Shown here piece by piece: positions 51,282-61,845 of a stretch of 64,000 nucleotides of DNA (the first letter of the stretch is position 1; each line of letters opens with the position of its first letter). Under the pieces are notes generated by a model. It made no database searches. It was not told where the DNA came from and saw only the letters and a program-made list of their open reading frames with translations. The DNA lies in assembly GCF_004307995.1 (NCBI RefSeq), contig NZ_SIRE01000005.1:248001-312000 (forward strand), given 5' to 3'. Both the position numbers and the translations under genes were made by a program. The DNA comes from Paenibacillus thalictri (lineage in GTDB: Bacteria > Bacillota > Bacilli > Paenibacillales > NBRC-103111).

Positions 51282-52622
51282 TTAGTGCCGGTATGGCGGG
51301 ACTGTCACCGAACAGTTTCTCGGTACCTTATTGGCTTTAGCTTGTTGAAACAGCCAAAGCGACGGCGTGTCTTGAATGCCCGATAAAGTAAGCTCGAATG
51401 GTTCTTGTGGAAAAAGCGCGGACCACAGCAGGATCCGGTTGCCGTCCGCTTCGGCTTTAAGATCTTGGATTTTAAGCTCAGCGCCGCGCAGGCTCATTTG
51501 GTAGTGCTGCGGATTTTCCGCCGAGCTTTCATCGACGCGCTTATTAAATAACAGCAGCACGATATTCCGGCCTACGCGCTTTGCTTGGAGAGGAAGCGGA
51601 GGTTCTTCGTACATATAACGGCCAAGGTGATATTCATAGGCGGTCCAAGTCGCATAGTTCAGTTTGCCGGCCGTTTCTCTAAACTGCCTCAGCCAGCCGG
51701 TGCTTCGCCTCATATTGCGTTTGGACCCGATATCCGCTTGAATGCCCAGCGGAAGCTGCGGATGCGCCATGCGAATTTGCCGGGTAAACGGCTCATAAGC
51801 TGTAACATAATTGGCTTTAAGCGAGGGCCGCATCCAATCCGGCCAATGGGTTTGAATGAAATGAACGTCCGGTTTAACTGCGGAAATCATCGAAGGCGCA
51901 TCAATGCCTTGGAATTCGCGGATCAGCTCAACCGAATCGGGGCCATGATCCACCGCGACCGACCACGTCGCGATTTGAATGCCGGGTCTTGCGTGTTTGA
52001 CTCCGCCGGCGCCGTGAATCATTTCCGCTAAAAACCGGTTGACGCTGTCGACGCGAAACTGCACCCAATCGGCATACAGCGACGTGTTGCGCTTGTAATA
52101 ATTAGCGGAAGAAGCATATTTGAAATCCGGGATGTCCGAGCCGTACTTTTTTCTGAATGCCAACCGGGCAAGCGGTCCGACATCCCCGTACACGCCGCTG
52201 GAAAGGCCGTTCCATTCGGGAAAATACGGCTCGGCGATTTCCAGGCCGTCAAAAGGATAGTTGCGGACCATTTGCGCCAGCGCATTTTTTTTCCAAGCGG
52301 TATAACTTTGGCTGTACGGCGAAAAACGGTAAAATCCGTCCTCGACCGGTTTCAGCAGCGTCATTTGCCATCTTGGCCATTCTTTTGGCAGGTGGCCGGT
52401 TGTGTACACGCCGTTCCCAAGCGTCATCGCCCAGACGAAGATGCCGCGTTTTTGTAACGCTTCAAGCAGTTTTCCATGAATGCGTTTTTCTTCGGTGACA
52501 AAATACCGTACCGTTCGATAACCGGCAAGTTCGATTTCATCGACGATGCTCTCCGCCGAACGGTTTGCATAATAAGGAAAAGCAGGGTCAATCTGAATGG
52601 ATGGCCCAAGCGGATTTGGCAT
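51282..52622 (-). CDS. Putative TIM-barrel glycoside-hydrolase-like protein
   Basis: A 446-residue protein without signal peptide. It reads like an (alpha/beta)8 barrel similar to glycosidase-like families: RTVRYFVTEEKR near 36-47, FDGLEIAEPYFPEW near 124-137 (possible catalytic Glu and substrate Asp/Glu), HFIQTHWPDWM near 250-260 and ATWTAYEYHLGRYM near 322-335. A beta-sandwich-like tail closes it. AAAGGAGGG lies before the ATG at 52622. Neither the family nor a substrate is fixed by this sequence. Confidence 0.55.
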   Translation of the reverse strand: MPNPLGPSIQIDPAFPYYANRSAESIVDEIELAGYRTVRYFVTEEKRIHGKLLEALQKRGIFVWAMTLGNGVYTTGHLPKEWPRWQMTLLKPVEDGFYRFSPYSQSYTAWKKNALAQMVRNYPFDGLEIAEPYFPEWNGLSSGVYGDVGPLARLAFRKKYGSDIPDFKYASSANYYKRNTSLYADWVQFRVDSVNRFLAEMIHGAGGVKHARPGIQIATWSVAVDHGPDSVELIREFQGIDAPSMISAVKPDVHFIQTHWPDWMRPSLKANYVTAYEPFTRQIRMAHPQLPLGIQADIGSKRNMRRSTGWLRQFRETAGKLNYATWTAYEYHLGRYMYEEPPLPLQAKRVGRNIVLLLFNKRVDESSAENPQHYQMSLRGAELKIQDLKAEADGNRILLWSALFPQEPFELTLSGIQDTPSLWLFQQAKANKVPRNCSVTVPPYRH

Positions 52623-52837
52623 CGCAATCCCTCCTTTCATGGCATGCTCCCTTACAAGTTGTATACTTTTTGGATCGATTTAAGACCTATTCCAGGTTGC
52701 TTGGCCCGGAATTGCTTTACTTTTTTTCAAAATGGATGGAAGGGGTGGGATGCCGTTTGACAATGTGCAGCATGAGGGGTAAAATACCGGGAGTTATTCT
52801 GCCGTTTTTATGCCGAATGTACAGGGGGAACCACCAT

Positions 52838-54040
52838 ATGACATCCACTATTCCAGTTCATATATTGGCCGGATTTTTGGGAAGCGGGAAAACAACGTTG
52901 CTGACGCAAGCGATCGATTATTATACGGCGCTGGGGAAAAAACCGGCTGTGTTGATGAATGAAATCGGCGAGGTTAACTTGGACGGCATGCTGGTCTCAA
53001 ATCAGGTCCCGATGACGGAAATGCTCAGCGGCTGCATCTGCTGCACGATTCGCGGCGATTTGGGGATGGAGCTGCTGCAGTTGGAGCGGGAGCACAAACC
53101 TGACGTGATATTCATTGAATCAACCGGTATTGCCAATCCGATCGAAATATTGGATGGGGTCACCGATGCTTCGCTGATGGCCCGCATCGAGCTGAAATCG
53201 GTCGTGACGGTTGTCGACGCCGCCCATTTGGCGGGACAGATCGAACGGGGCGGGGGGAAAACGTACCGCTTGATGCAGGACCAGATCCGCTGCGCTACAA
53301 CGATATTGCTGAATAAAACCGATCTTGTCAGCCCGCAGCAGCTGCAGGCGCTGGAAAAGCAGCTGCGCGAATGGAATGAATATGCCCCGATCGAAGGCAC
53401 CGTGATGTGCCGGACCGATGCGAGCATGTTCGATCGGCTTGAGCGCAAAGCTGAACCTCCGACGGCGACGGTGTTTCAGCTGCTTAACGATGCGGGAGCT
53501 GCCGGTTTTTGCGAAGGCGATGCATGCGGGTTTGACGGGTGGAGCGGCTCCGCAAGCGCAGAGCACACGCATCATGCCGCTGCGGACCAGCCGGAGGCCG
53601 GGCAGGGGGACGGCCATGTCGGCCGCGCTAAAGCGCAGGAGACAGATCACAGCGATCATGAACATGACTCGGAACACGCTGGTCACGATCATGAACATGA
53701 CTCGGATCATACCTACCACGATCACAAACATGATCATGCTGCCGGTCATGCTCACCATTCGCACGACCATGTCATGGTGTATACGCATTATTTTGAGCGG
53801 CCGGTCGATTCCGAGCGTTTTGAGGAGCTGCTGGCGCGTTTGCCGCAGGAAGTATACCGGGCCAAAGGAATCGTGCATTTTACGGATACGGCCAGCCGGT
53901 TTATGTTTCAATTCGCATACCGTGAAGCGGATTTTATGAAAATCAACCCGCAAGGCGACGTCCCGGACGTAGCCGTGTTTATCGGCGAGCACTTCTCCAA
54001 AGAGGATTTGCGGCGCCGGCTGCTCGAGCTCGAGTCTTAA
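52838..54040 (+). CDS. CobW/COG0523-family zinc-type GTPase metallochaperone
   Basis: A 400-residue GTPase. Walker A is GFLGSGKTT at 12-20, the metal motif is GCICCT at 65-70, and NKTDL near 158-162 binds guanine. Residues about 250-310 form a His/Asp-rich stretch with repeated DHEHDS and HAHHSHDH, a likely metal store, followed by the CobW C-terminal domain (YTHYFERPVDSERFEELL). The zur gene lies 67 bases downstream, so zinc delivery under limitation is the probable role. It is divergent from the glycosidase-like gene. Confidence 0.9.
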   Translation: MTSTIPVHILAGFLGSGKTTLLTQAIDYYTALGKKPAVLMNEIGEVNLDGMLVSNQVPMTEMLSGCICCTIRGDLGMELLQLEREHKPDVIFIESTGIANPIEILDGVTDASLMARIELKSVVTVVDAAHLAGQIERGGGKTYRLMQDQIRCATTILLNKTDLVSPQQLQALEKQLREWNEYAPIEGTVMCRTDASMFDRLERKAEPPTATVFQLLNDAGAAGFCEGDACGFDGWSGSASAEHTHHAAADQPEAGQGDGHVGRAKAQETDHSDHEHDSEHAGHDHEHDSDHTYHDHKHDHAAGHAHHSHDHVMVYTHYFERPVDSERFEELLARLPQEVYRAKGIVHFTDTASRFMFQFAYREADFMKINPQGDVPDVAVFIGEHFSKEDLRRRLLELES

Positions 54041-54107
54041 ACGGTTGACTCCCTTCGCGATATAAGGCAAAATGATGAATAATGACGTAATTTGTAAGGA
54101 GCGGCAT

Positions 54108-54566
54108 ATGGGAGACCATGACAGGCAAGAAACGATGCAGGAAATCGTTGCGGCAATGTCCAGCAAAGGCTGGCGGATTACAGACCAGCGCAGAAGCCTG
54201 GCGGCGCTGTTTGCGGAAGCGAAGGGGTACTTGTCCCCGAAGGACGTATATGAGCATATGAGGCTGAAATACCCGGGTGTGAGCTTCGATACCGTCTACC
54301 GCAATTTGCGGCTGCTCAGCGAGATGGGGGTGCTGGAGCAGTTTTACTTCAACGAAGGGCTGAAATTTCGCGCCCGCTGCCAATCCCATCATCATCACCA
54401 TCTGATTTGTATGAAATGCGAAAAAACGGTATCGTTCGAATTTTGCCCGATGAAGCAGATTCCGAATCTGCCGGAGCAGTTTGATATCGTCAGCCATCGT
54501 TTTGAAATTTTCGGTTACTGCAGCGACTGTTCGCCCAACCTCAAAGAAACTTCAAAAAACGCTTGA
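54108..54566 (+). CDS. zur: Fur-family regulator, Zur-type
   Basis: A 152-residue Fur-family repressor. The winged-helix part includes YLSPKDVYEHMRLKYPGVSF near 44-63 and TVYRNLRLLSEMG. Metal sites are HHHHH near 99-103 and the two zinc-holding pairs CMKC near 107-110 and CSDC near 141-144. It lies behind a CobW-type GTPase gene, which favours zinc (Zur) over iron or peroxide sensing. ATG at 54108 with AAGGAG upstream. A terminator follows. Confidence 0.88.
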   Translation: MGDHDRQETMQEIVAAMSSKGWRITDQRRSLAALFAEAKGYLSPKDVYEHMRLKYPGVSFDTVYRNLRLLSEMGVLEQFYFNEGLKFRARCQSHHHHHLICMKCEKTVSFEFCPMKQIPNLPEQFDIVSHRFEIFGYCSDCSPNLKETSKNA

Positions 54567-54603
54567 AAAACCCGACTTTTCACCAAGTTGGGTTTTTCTT
54601 TTT
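54567..54603 (+). terminator. Intrinsic terminator after zur
   Basis: AAAACCCGACTT pairs with AAGTTGGGTTTT, followed by a T run. Confidence 0.85.
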
Positions 54604-54618
54604 TTTGCCCAAAAACAA

Positions 54619-54648
54619 TTGACACTTATGCCCAGACGGTAATATACT
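54619..54648 (+). promoter_or_regulatory. Likely sigma-A promoter of the sulfate transport operon
   Basis: TTGACA at 54619-54624 is followed after 18 bases by TATACT at 54643-54648. The leader to the first start codon is about 125 bases and shows no S-box or T-box features by eye. Confidence 0.55.
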
Positions 54649-54776
54649 GGCAACATCAAATCATAGTAAGCGCATAGGAATTATTATAAACGACCGGATA
54701 ACCGGAGAGGGTAGCAGTCGGTGCGGATCAATGGCCAACTAAATCATAGGTTATTTGTAGAGAGGGGTTCATTTCG

Positions 54777-55886
54777 ATGTCTATTCAATCCACCGTTAAA
54801 AAATCCGCATGGGGAAAATTTTCAGCATTAGCTTTATTATCGATCTCATTATTCAGCCTTGCAGCTTGCGGAGGCAAAACGGACAACAGCGCAGCGGCAC
54901 CTCAAGCCGCTAAGCCCGCAGAGGCGGCCAAACCGGCTGCGGCAGCCGCCAAACCAGTTGAGCTGCTGAACGTTTCCTATGACCCGACGCGTGAATTGTA
55001 CCAGGATTACAACAAAGCCTTCACCACGTATTGGAAAAATAAAACCGGCCAGACAGTCACCTTCAAGCAGTCGCATGGCGGCTCGGGCAGCCAAGGCCGT
55101 TCGGTTAGCGACGGATTGGAAGCCGATGTCGTCACGCTCGCATTGGCCTACGATATCGACGCCATCTCGAAGGCGGGGCTGATTAAGCCCGACTGGCAAA
55201 AGAATTTGAAAAGCAACAGTTCGCCATACACCTCCACTATTGTATTTTTGGTGAAAAAGGGAAATCCGAAAGGAATCAAGGACTGGGACGATCTGATTAA
55301 GCCGGGCGTACAGGTTATTACACCCAATCCGAAGACATCTGGCGGCGCTCGTTGGAACTATGTCGCTGCTTGGGGATATGCCTATAAGAAATACGGCAAC
55401 GATGAGGCCAAAGCGCAGGATTTCGTGCAAAAGCTGCTGAAAAACGCGCCTGTTCTTGACAGCGGCGCACGTGACGCGACCAATACGTTCGTGCAAAAAG
55501 GCATCGGTGACGTGCTGCTGGCATGGGAGAACGAAGCGTTCCTGTCGATCAAGGAGTTCGGCGCAGATAAATACGAAATCATCGTTCCTTCCATCAGCGT
55601 ACTGGCCGAACCGCCTGTCGCCGTCGTCGATAAAGTCGTCGACAAAAAAGGAACCCGCGACATAGCGCAGGCTTACCTGGAATATTTGTACACCGAAGAA
55701 GGCCAAGAAATCGCCGCAAGAAACTTTTACCGTCCGCGCAACGAAACGGTTGCCAAAAAATATGAGAAGCAATTCCCGCAGATCAACCTGTTTACGATCG
55801 ACGATGAGCCGTTTGGCGGCTGGCAAAAAACGCAAGCGAAGCATTTTGCGGACAACGGTATTTTCGATAAAATTTACAAGCCATAA
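54777..55886 (+). CDS. sbp: Sulfate/thiosulfate ABC transporter substrate-binding lipoprotein
   Basis: A 369-residue lipoprotein (lipobox LAAC, Cys31) with an Ala/Lys-rich linker to about 58. The mature part is typical Sbp/Cys[21 protein letters not shown] at about 62-81, SHGGSGSQ near 96-103 for sulfate binding, and [10 protein letters not shown] near 240. It binds sulfate or thiosulfate outside the cell and delivers it to the permease encoded next. The ATG has GAGAGGGG upstream. Confidence 0.93.
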   Translation: MSIQSTVKKSAWGKFSALALLSISLFSLAACGGKTDNSAAAPQAAKPAEAAKPAAAAAKPVELLNVSYDPTRELYQDYNKAFTTYWKNKTGQTVTFKQSHGGSGSQGRSVSDGLEADVVTLALAYDIDAISKAGLIKPDWQKNLKSNSSPYTSTIVFLVKKGNPKGIKDWDDLIKPGVQVITPNPKTSGGARWNYVAAWGYAYKKYGNDEAKAQDFVQKLLKNAPVLDSGARDATNTFVQKGIGDVLLAWENEAFLSIKEFGADKYEIIVPSISVLAEPPVAVVDKVVDKKGTRDIAQAYLEYLYTEEGQEIAARNFYRPRNETVAKKYEKQFPQINLFTIDDEPFGGWQKTQAKHFADNGIFDKIYKP

Positions 55887-55906
55887 GACTTGAGGGGAAA
55901 TCAGCA

Positions 55907-56743
55907 ATGGCAAAAACATGGAAAGAGCGGAGCATACTTCCCGGATTCGGGTTGTCGATGGGCTACACGGTTCTGTATTTAAGTCTGATCGTTCTTGTGC
56001 CGCTCTCCGGCATTTTCTTTAAAACGGCAACGGCATCATGGGAGCAATTCTGGCGTACGGTGACCGACCCGCGGGTCATCGCCTCTTACAAATTAAGTTT
56101 TGGCGCGTCGATTGGCGCGGCGTTAATCAATACGGTGTTCGGATTTATCGTGGCCTGGGTGCTTGTGCGCTACCGCTTCCCGGGAAAAAAGATCATGGAT
56201 GCGCTGGTCGATCTGCCGTTTGCGCTGCCGACGGCGGTTGCGGGTATCGCTCTGACGACAATTTACTCCAAAAACGGCTGGATCGGCAGTTTGCTTGAAC
56301 CGCATGGCATCAAAATCGCATTTACGCCTTTTGGCGTGATGCTGGCGCTGACCTTTATCGGGATTCCGTTTGTCGTGCGCACGCTGCAGCCGGTCATTGA
56401 AGAGCTGGAGAAGGAGCTGGAGGAAGCTGCGGTCAGCCTTGGCGCTTACCGCCTCCGCACCTTTTTTAAAGTGATCCTTCCGCCGCTGTTGCCGGCGCTG
56501 CTCACCGGATTTACGCTGGCATTCGCCAGAGCGGTGGGCGAATATGGTTCGGTCGTTTTCATATCCGGCAATATGCCGATGAAAACGGAGATTGCCCCGC
56601 TGCTGATTATGACGAAGCTGGAGCAATACGATTATGCCGGAGCGACCGCCATTGCGCTTGTGATGCTTGTTTTCTCGTTTGTCATGCTGCTTGTGATTAA
56701 CTACTTGCAGTGGCGCACCAGCCGCCGTATGGCATCGGCATAA
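55907..56743 (+). CDS. cysT: Sulfate ABC transporter permease CysT
   Basis: A 278-residue membrane permease with six hydrophobic segments. The EAA coupling loop appears as [20 protein letters not shown] near 171-190. The family-typical [19 protein letters not shown] near 100-118 is present. Start 20 bases after the binding-protein stop. It pairs with CysW to form the channel. Confidence 0.93.
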   Translation: MAKTWKERSILPGFGLSMGYTVLYLSLIVLVPLSGIFFKTATASWEQFWRTVTDPRVIASYKLSFGASIGAALINTVFGFIVAWVLVRYRFPGKKIMDALVDLPFALPTAVAGIALTTIYSKNGWIGSLLEPHGIKIAFTPFGVMLALTFIGIPFVVRTLQPVIEELEKELEEAAVSLGAYRLRTFFKVILPPLLPALLTGFTLAFARAVGEYGSVVFISGNMPMKTEIAPLLIMTKLEQYDYAGATAIALVMLVFSFVMLLVINYLQWRTSRRMASA

Positions 56744-56756
56744 GAGGGGGATCTGT

Positions 56757-57638
56757 ATGGCAGGTTATGTTGCGGTAAGAACGTCCGGCCTCGCGCTGGA
56801 CCGGCCCAAGCATATTAATGAAACCAAAGTTGTGCAGTGGGTCCTTATTTCGATTGCGGTGCTGTTCCTGGGACTGCTGCTGATTCTCCCGCTTGCCGTT
56901 GTATTCGCCGAAGCGTTCCGCAAGGGAGCGGAAGTGTATTTCGCCGCCTTACAGGAACCTGATGCCGCCGCGGCGATTCAGCTAACCTTAACGGTCGCCG
57001 CCATTGCGGTGCCGCTTAATTTTATATTTGGCATCGCGGCAGCTTGGGCCATCACTAAGTTTAAATTTATCGGCAAAAACTTGCTTGTGACGCTGATCGA
57101 TTTGCCGTTTGCTATATCTCCGGTTATATCGGGACTCATATTTATATTGCTTTTCGGGGCAAGAGGTTTTCTGGGACCTTGGTTGTCCGACCACGATATT
57201 AAAATCGTTTTTGCGCTTCCCGGCATCGTGCTCGCCACCGTTTTTGTTACATTTCCTTTCATTGCAAGGGAGCTTATTCCGTTGATGCAGTCACAGGGGG
57301 TGCAGGAAGAGGAAGCGGCTGTGACACTGGGGGCGAAGGGCTGGCGGGTTTTCTGGAAAGTCACGCTGCCTAACATCAAATGGGCGCTTCTGTATGGGGT
57401 CATCCTCTGCAACGCCCGGGCGATGGGCGAGTTTGGGGCGGTTTCCGTCGTCTCCGGGCACATTCGGGGAACGACTAACACGATGCCGCTGCACATTCAA
57501 ATTTTGTATAACGAGTACAATTTCGCCGGTTCTTTTGCCATCGCTTCGTTGCTTTTGCTGCTGGCGGTCGTGACGCTGGTCGTCAAAAGCGTCATCGAAT
57601 GGAAATACCGGCAGCAGACCAACGCGAAAGAAGAGTGA
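56757..57638 (+). CDS. cysW: Sulfate ABC transporter permease CysW
   Basis: A 293-residue permease with about six membrane segments and the EAA loop EEEAAVTLGAKGWRVFWKV near 182-200. DLPFAISPVISGLIFILLFG near 113-132 marks the CysW family. It follows cysT after 13 bases and precedes cysA after 4, so the four genes form one transcript. Confidence 0.93.
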   Translation: MAGYVAVRTSGLALDRPKHINETKVVQWVLISIAVLFLGLLLILPLAVVFAEAFRKGAEVYFAALQEPDAAAAIQLTLTVAAIAVPLNFIFGIAAAWAITKFKFIGKNLLVTLIDLPFAISPVISGLIFILLFGARGFLGPWLSDHDIKIVFALPGIVLATVFVTFPFIARELIPLMQSQGVQEEEAAVTLGAKGWRVFWKVTLPNIKWALLYGVILCNARAMGEFGAVSVVSGHIRGTTNTMPLHIQILYNEYNFAGSFAIASLLLLLAVVTLVVKSVIEWKYRQQTNAKEE

Positions 57639-57642
57639 GCTT

Positions 57643-58707
57643 ATGCATATTGTCGCCAAACACTTGACCAAAAGCTTTGGCAGCTTCCAGGCTACCAAAG
57701 ATGTCAGCTTTGAAATCGAAAAGGGAAGCCTGATTGGACTGCTCGGTCCGAGCGGAGGAGGCAAAACGACGATATTGCGGATGCTCGCAGGACTCGAGGA
57801 GCCGGATTCCGGCGAGATTTTGTTCCACGGTCAGAAAGTGAACCAGTTTCCGCCGCAGAAACGCGGGATCGGATTTGTTTTTCAAAACTATGCGTTGTTC
57901 CGGCATATGAGCGTATTTGACAATATTGCATTCGGATTGACCGTCAAAAAAGCAAGCAAGCAGGAGATCAAGAAGCGAGTAGGCGAGCTGATCGAGCTGA
58001 CTGGGCTGCAGGGCCTGGAGAAACGGCTGCCGCACCAGCTTTCCGGGGGGCAGCGGCAGCGTGTCGCTTTCGCCCGCGCGCTTGCACCCGAACCGCAGCT
58101 GCTGCTGCTTGATGAGCCGTTTGCGGCCATCGACGCCAAGGTGCGCAAGGAGCTGCGGACTTGGCTGAAGGAAATGATCGCGCATGTCGGCGTCACGAGC
58201 ATTTTTGTCACCCATGACCAAGAGGAAGCGATTGAAGTAGCCGACGAGATCATGATTATTAATCAAGGGAGACTCGAGCAGAAGGGGGCTCCAATCCATA
58301 TATACAACAGTCCGGAAACTCCGTTTGTTGCCGGTTTTATCGGAGAATCGAACCGGTTTGAGGGCGATGTCGCTGATTTGAGAGGTTTTGAGCATATTGG
58401 AGTGGACAGCGGGAAAGCAATTATTCGTCCCGAATTTATCGAAATCGGCCACAAACCCGAGGTATCTTTTCCATCGGCAGCCGAAAACGGGGTTGTCAAA
58501 AATGTATATTTCCGGGGCTCCAGCTGGCAGATCGAAGCGGAAGTCGGCGACCGTAAACTATTCGCCTACCGTTCAATGCAGCTGCCGGCGTTATCGCCAG
58601 GCGACAATGTGCTTGTGCTGATTCACAAATTGTACATTTTCAACGAAAATCAGCAAACCGTTGTCGAGAACAGGCTGAAAACCGATCCGCTGCCCGTGTA
58701 TATATAG
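57643..58707 (+). CDS. cysA: Sulfate ABC transporter ATP-binding protein CysA
   Basis: A 354-residue ATPase. Walker A is GPSGGGKTT at about 35-43, signature LSGGQRQRVAFARA near 132-145, Walker B LLLLDEPFAAID near 153-164, H-loop THDQEE near 191-196. The C-terminal TOBE-like region (from about 235) can sense sulfur status in relatives. It supplies energy for the CysT/CysW permease. Confidence 0.94.
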   Translation: MHIVAKHLTKSFGSFQATKDVSFEIEKGSLIGLLGPSGGGKTTILRMLAGLEEPDSGEILFHGQKVNQFPPQKRGIGFVFQNYALFRHMSVFDNIAFGLTVKKASKQEIKKRVGELIELTGLQGLEKRLPHQLSGGQRQRVAFARALAPEPQLLLLDEPFAAIDAKVRKELRTWLKEMIAHVGVTSIFVTHDQEEAIEVADEIMIINQGRLEQKGAPIHIYNSPETPFVAGFIGESNRFEGDVADLRGFEHIGVDSGKAIIRPEFIEIGHKPEVSFPSAAENGVVKNVYFRGSSWQIEAEVGDRKLFAYRSMQLPALSPGDNVLVLIHKLYIFNENQQTVVENRLKTDPLPVYI

Positions 58708-58844
58708 AAAAACGATTGTGCCCGACGATTTTATTTTTGTGAATATTTATTCTTGCGGTTGTGGAGGGTAAGGGAATGACATGGAAAGCTTATGCTTCCG
58801 AAGCCAGTTTTCCTATGGAAAACTCTCAAGTTCACGTCCGCCTT

Positions 58845-58893
58845 GAAAACCGTGTTTTTACCGATAAATCATTTCAATAAAAACACGGTTTTC
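58845..58893. repeat. Perfect 16-base inverted repeat downstream of cysA
   Basis: GAAAACCGTGTTTTTA (58845-58860) and TAAAAACACGGTTTTC (58878-58893) flank a 17-base loop. It lies in the 297-base gap between cysA and the hydrolase gene and could be a terminator or a structured element; no T run follows directly. Confidence 0.5.
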
Positions 58894-59004
58894 ATGAGCG
58901 GTGGAGTACCATCATTTTACCGTAATGACCGCAACTATGAATTTAAACTCACGATCTGCATCGTTCGTCCGGACACAATCTAACCAAAGGAGGAGAGTTG
59001 TCTC

Positions 59005-59835
59005 ATGGAGCATCATATTACGATTACTAGCGGCACATTGGAACTTGCGGCAACTCTTCATTATCCCGTGCAAGTTGAGCAGACTTCCCGGCGTTCATTG
59101 GATAAGCTGCCGATTATTATTATCGCCCACGGCTTCATCGGCAATCGCATCGGGGTTGACCGGCTGTTTGTAAAGGCCGCCCGCGATTTTGGCCAAAACG
59201 GCTTTATGACACTCCGCTTCGATTACGGCGGATGTGGGGAAAGCACCGGGGAATACGGCGCCGGAGGTCTCGATGCACTGATCGAGCAGACGCGTCACGT
59301 GGTCGATTACGCGTTGTCCATCGATTGCGTTGACCCGCAGCGTGTCACATTGCTTGGACACAGCCTCGGTGGAGCTGTCGCTTTGCTTGCGGCCGCCAAA
59401 GACAAGCGGATCAAGACGCTTATCTTATGGTCCGCCGTAGCGCACCCGTTTAACGATATTGTGAAAATAACCGGCAAATCGGTTTACGAAGATGCGGTAC
59501 AACAAGGCGAATCCGACTATTTGGGTTATACCTTTACGCCAGGTTTTTTCAATTCGCTTGCCAATCACCACCCTTTTGAACAAATTCGCAAGTTCAACGG
59601 CGATGTGCTTCTGGTGCATGGAACGGATGATGAGGTCATCCCGGCGGACTACTGCTTTTTATATCAGAAGATCTTTTGGCTTCGCTCGCAAGGGCAATGC
59701 GATAAGGAAGTTGTGTTTCAGGCCAATCATACGTATTCGTCGGCTGATGCCGCGCGGCAAGCGATCGAGAAAACCCGCAACTGGCTTATTTATTTAGAGA
59801 AACGCAGAGAAGAATGGTACGATTGGACCATATAA
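59005..59835 (+). CDS. Alpha/beta hydrolase, feruloyl-esterase or BAAT-like type
   Basis: A 276-residue hydrolase. The oxyanion strand has IIIIAHGFIG near 36-45, the nucleophile is in LLGHSLGGAVALL near 114-126, the acid Asp in LVHGTDDEVIP near 202-212, and the His in QANHTYSSAD near 239-248. The ATG has AAAGGAGGAG upstream. It is followed by the yezD-like gene after 14 bases and may be co-transcribed; the substrate is unknown. Confidence 0.86.
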   Translation: MEHHITITSGTLELAATLHYPVQVEQTSRRSLDKLPIIIIAHGFIGNRIGVDRLFVKAARDFGQNGFMTLRFDYGGCGESTGEYGAGGLDALIEQTRHVVDYALSIDCVDPQRVTLLGHSLGGAVALLAAAKDKRIKTLILWSAVAHPFNDIVKITGKSVYEDAVQQGESDYLGYTFTPGFFNSLANHHPFEQIRKFNGDVLLVHGTDDEVIPADYCFLYQKIFWLRSQGQCDKEVVFQANHTYSSADAARQAIEKTRNWLIYLEKRREEWYDWTI

Positions 59836-59849
59836 AGGGAGGGACTACC

Positions 59850-60053
59850 ATGGCAAAACCGCTGGAAATTGATGAGATTTGGTTGAATCGGATTGCAAGC
59901 AGCGTAAACGGCATGGAGTACGGCAATGTGCAAATCATCGTTCACGACGGAAGGATTGTGCAAATTGAAAGAACCGAAAGAAAACGGTTTGACGCCGAGA
60001 CCGCACTTGCGGCGCGCGGAACTTCCGCTCCGCTGTCCAAAAGCAATAAGTAA
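59850..60053 (+). CDS. yezD: YezD/DUF2292-family small protein
   Basis: A 67-residue protein with the family core GMEYGNVQIIVHDGRIVQIE near residues 21-40 and the closing TERKRFDAE. YezD genes lie near sulfur-assimilation and sulfonate genes in Bacillales, and here it is 1.1 kb downstream of a sulfate importer. Its molecular role is not established. GGGAGGG lies before the ATG. Confidence 0.82.
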   Translation: MAKPLEIDEIWLNRIASSVNGMEYGNVQIIVHDGRIVQIERTERKRFDAETALAARGTSAPLSKSNK

Positions 60054-60076
60054 TGCCATTAAAATTATACATGGTT

Positions 60077-60112
60077 AAAAGCAGCGTTCCCGGATGGGAT
60101 AACGCTGCTTTT
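60077..60112 (+). terminator. Intrinsic terminator after yezD
   Basis: AAAAGCAGCGTT pairs with AACGCTGCTTTT across a 12-base loop, followed by T bases. Confidence 0.85.
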
Positions 60113-60279
60113 TGGCTTCACTTCCAGTGTTAGTTTGCTTTACTTTTGGTGTCAATATTTAAAAATATGTTACAAAAAGATGGGGATGTCAGGTTTTTTA
60201 AAACAAATTATGAAGTTTTTCTTGTCGAATGGCATAGTTTTATGTAAAACTAGAATAGTCGTTTTAATTGAGATGATAA

Positions 60280-61692
<1,413 letters not shown>

Positions 61693-61722
61693 TCATAACG
61701 TCATGTAAGGTTGATGTAATAT

Positions 61723-61768
61723 AAAAAAACAGCTCATTCGATCACGCGGTCGGATGAGCTGTTTTTTT
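61723..61768 (+). terminator. Intrinsic terminator of gdhA
   Basis: AAACAGCTCATTCGA pairs with TCGGATGAGCTGTTT (one mismatch), flanked by long A and T runs, so it may serve both directions. Confidence 0.85.
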
Positions 61769-61845
61769 ACGCCGGAATAGGGCGCAGAGCAGAAAAAGCA
61801 TGGTTGCTGCCGTCAACCCCGTTCCCAAGCGGAGCGGTTATTTAC

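Noticed and set aside
53120..54166. Open frame (348 residues) opposite the CobW-type gene
   Set aside because: It lies almost wholly antisense to a gene with clear motifs, and the repeated Met/Ile/Val tract is only the complement of the His-rich codons.
54649..54776. SAM (S-box) riboswitch in the leader of the sulfate operon
   Set aside because: The expected conserved core sequences and stem pattern were not seen in the leader; a covariance-model search would be decisive.
54849..55919. Open frame (356 residues) opposite the sulfate-binding protein gene
   Set aside because: The sense strand encodes a complete lipoprotein with family motifs; the antisense frame has none.
58792..58983. Short open frame after cysA
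   Set aside because: It spans the perfect inverted repeat and has no convincing ribosome site or conserved feature.
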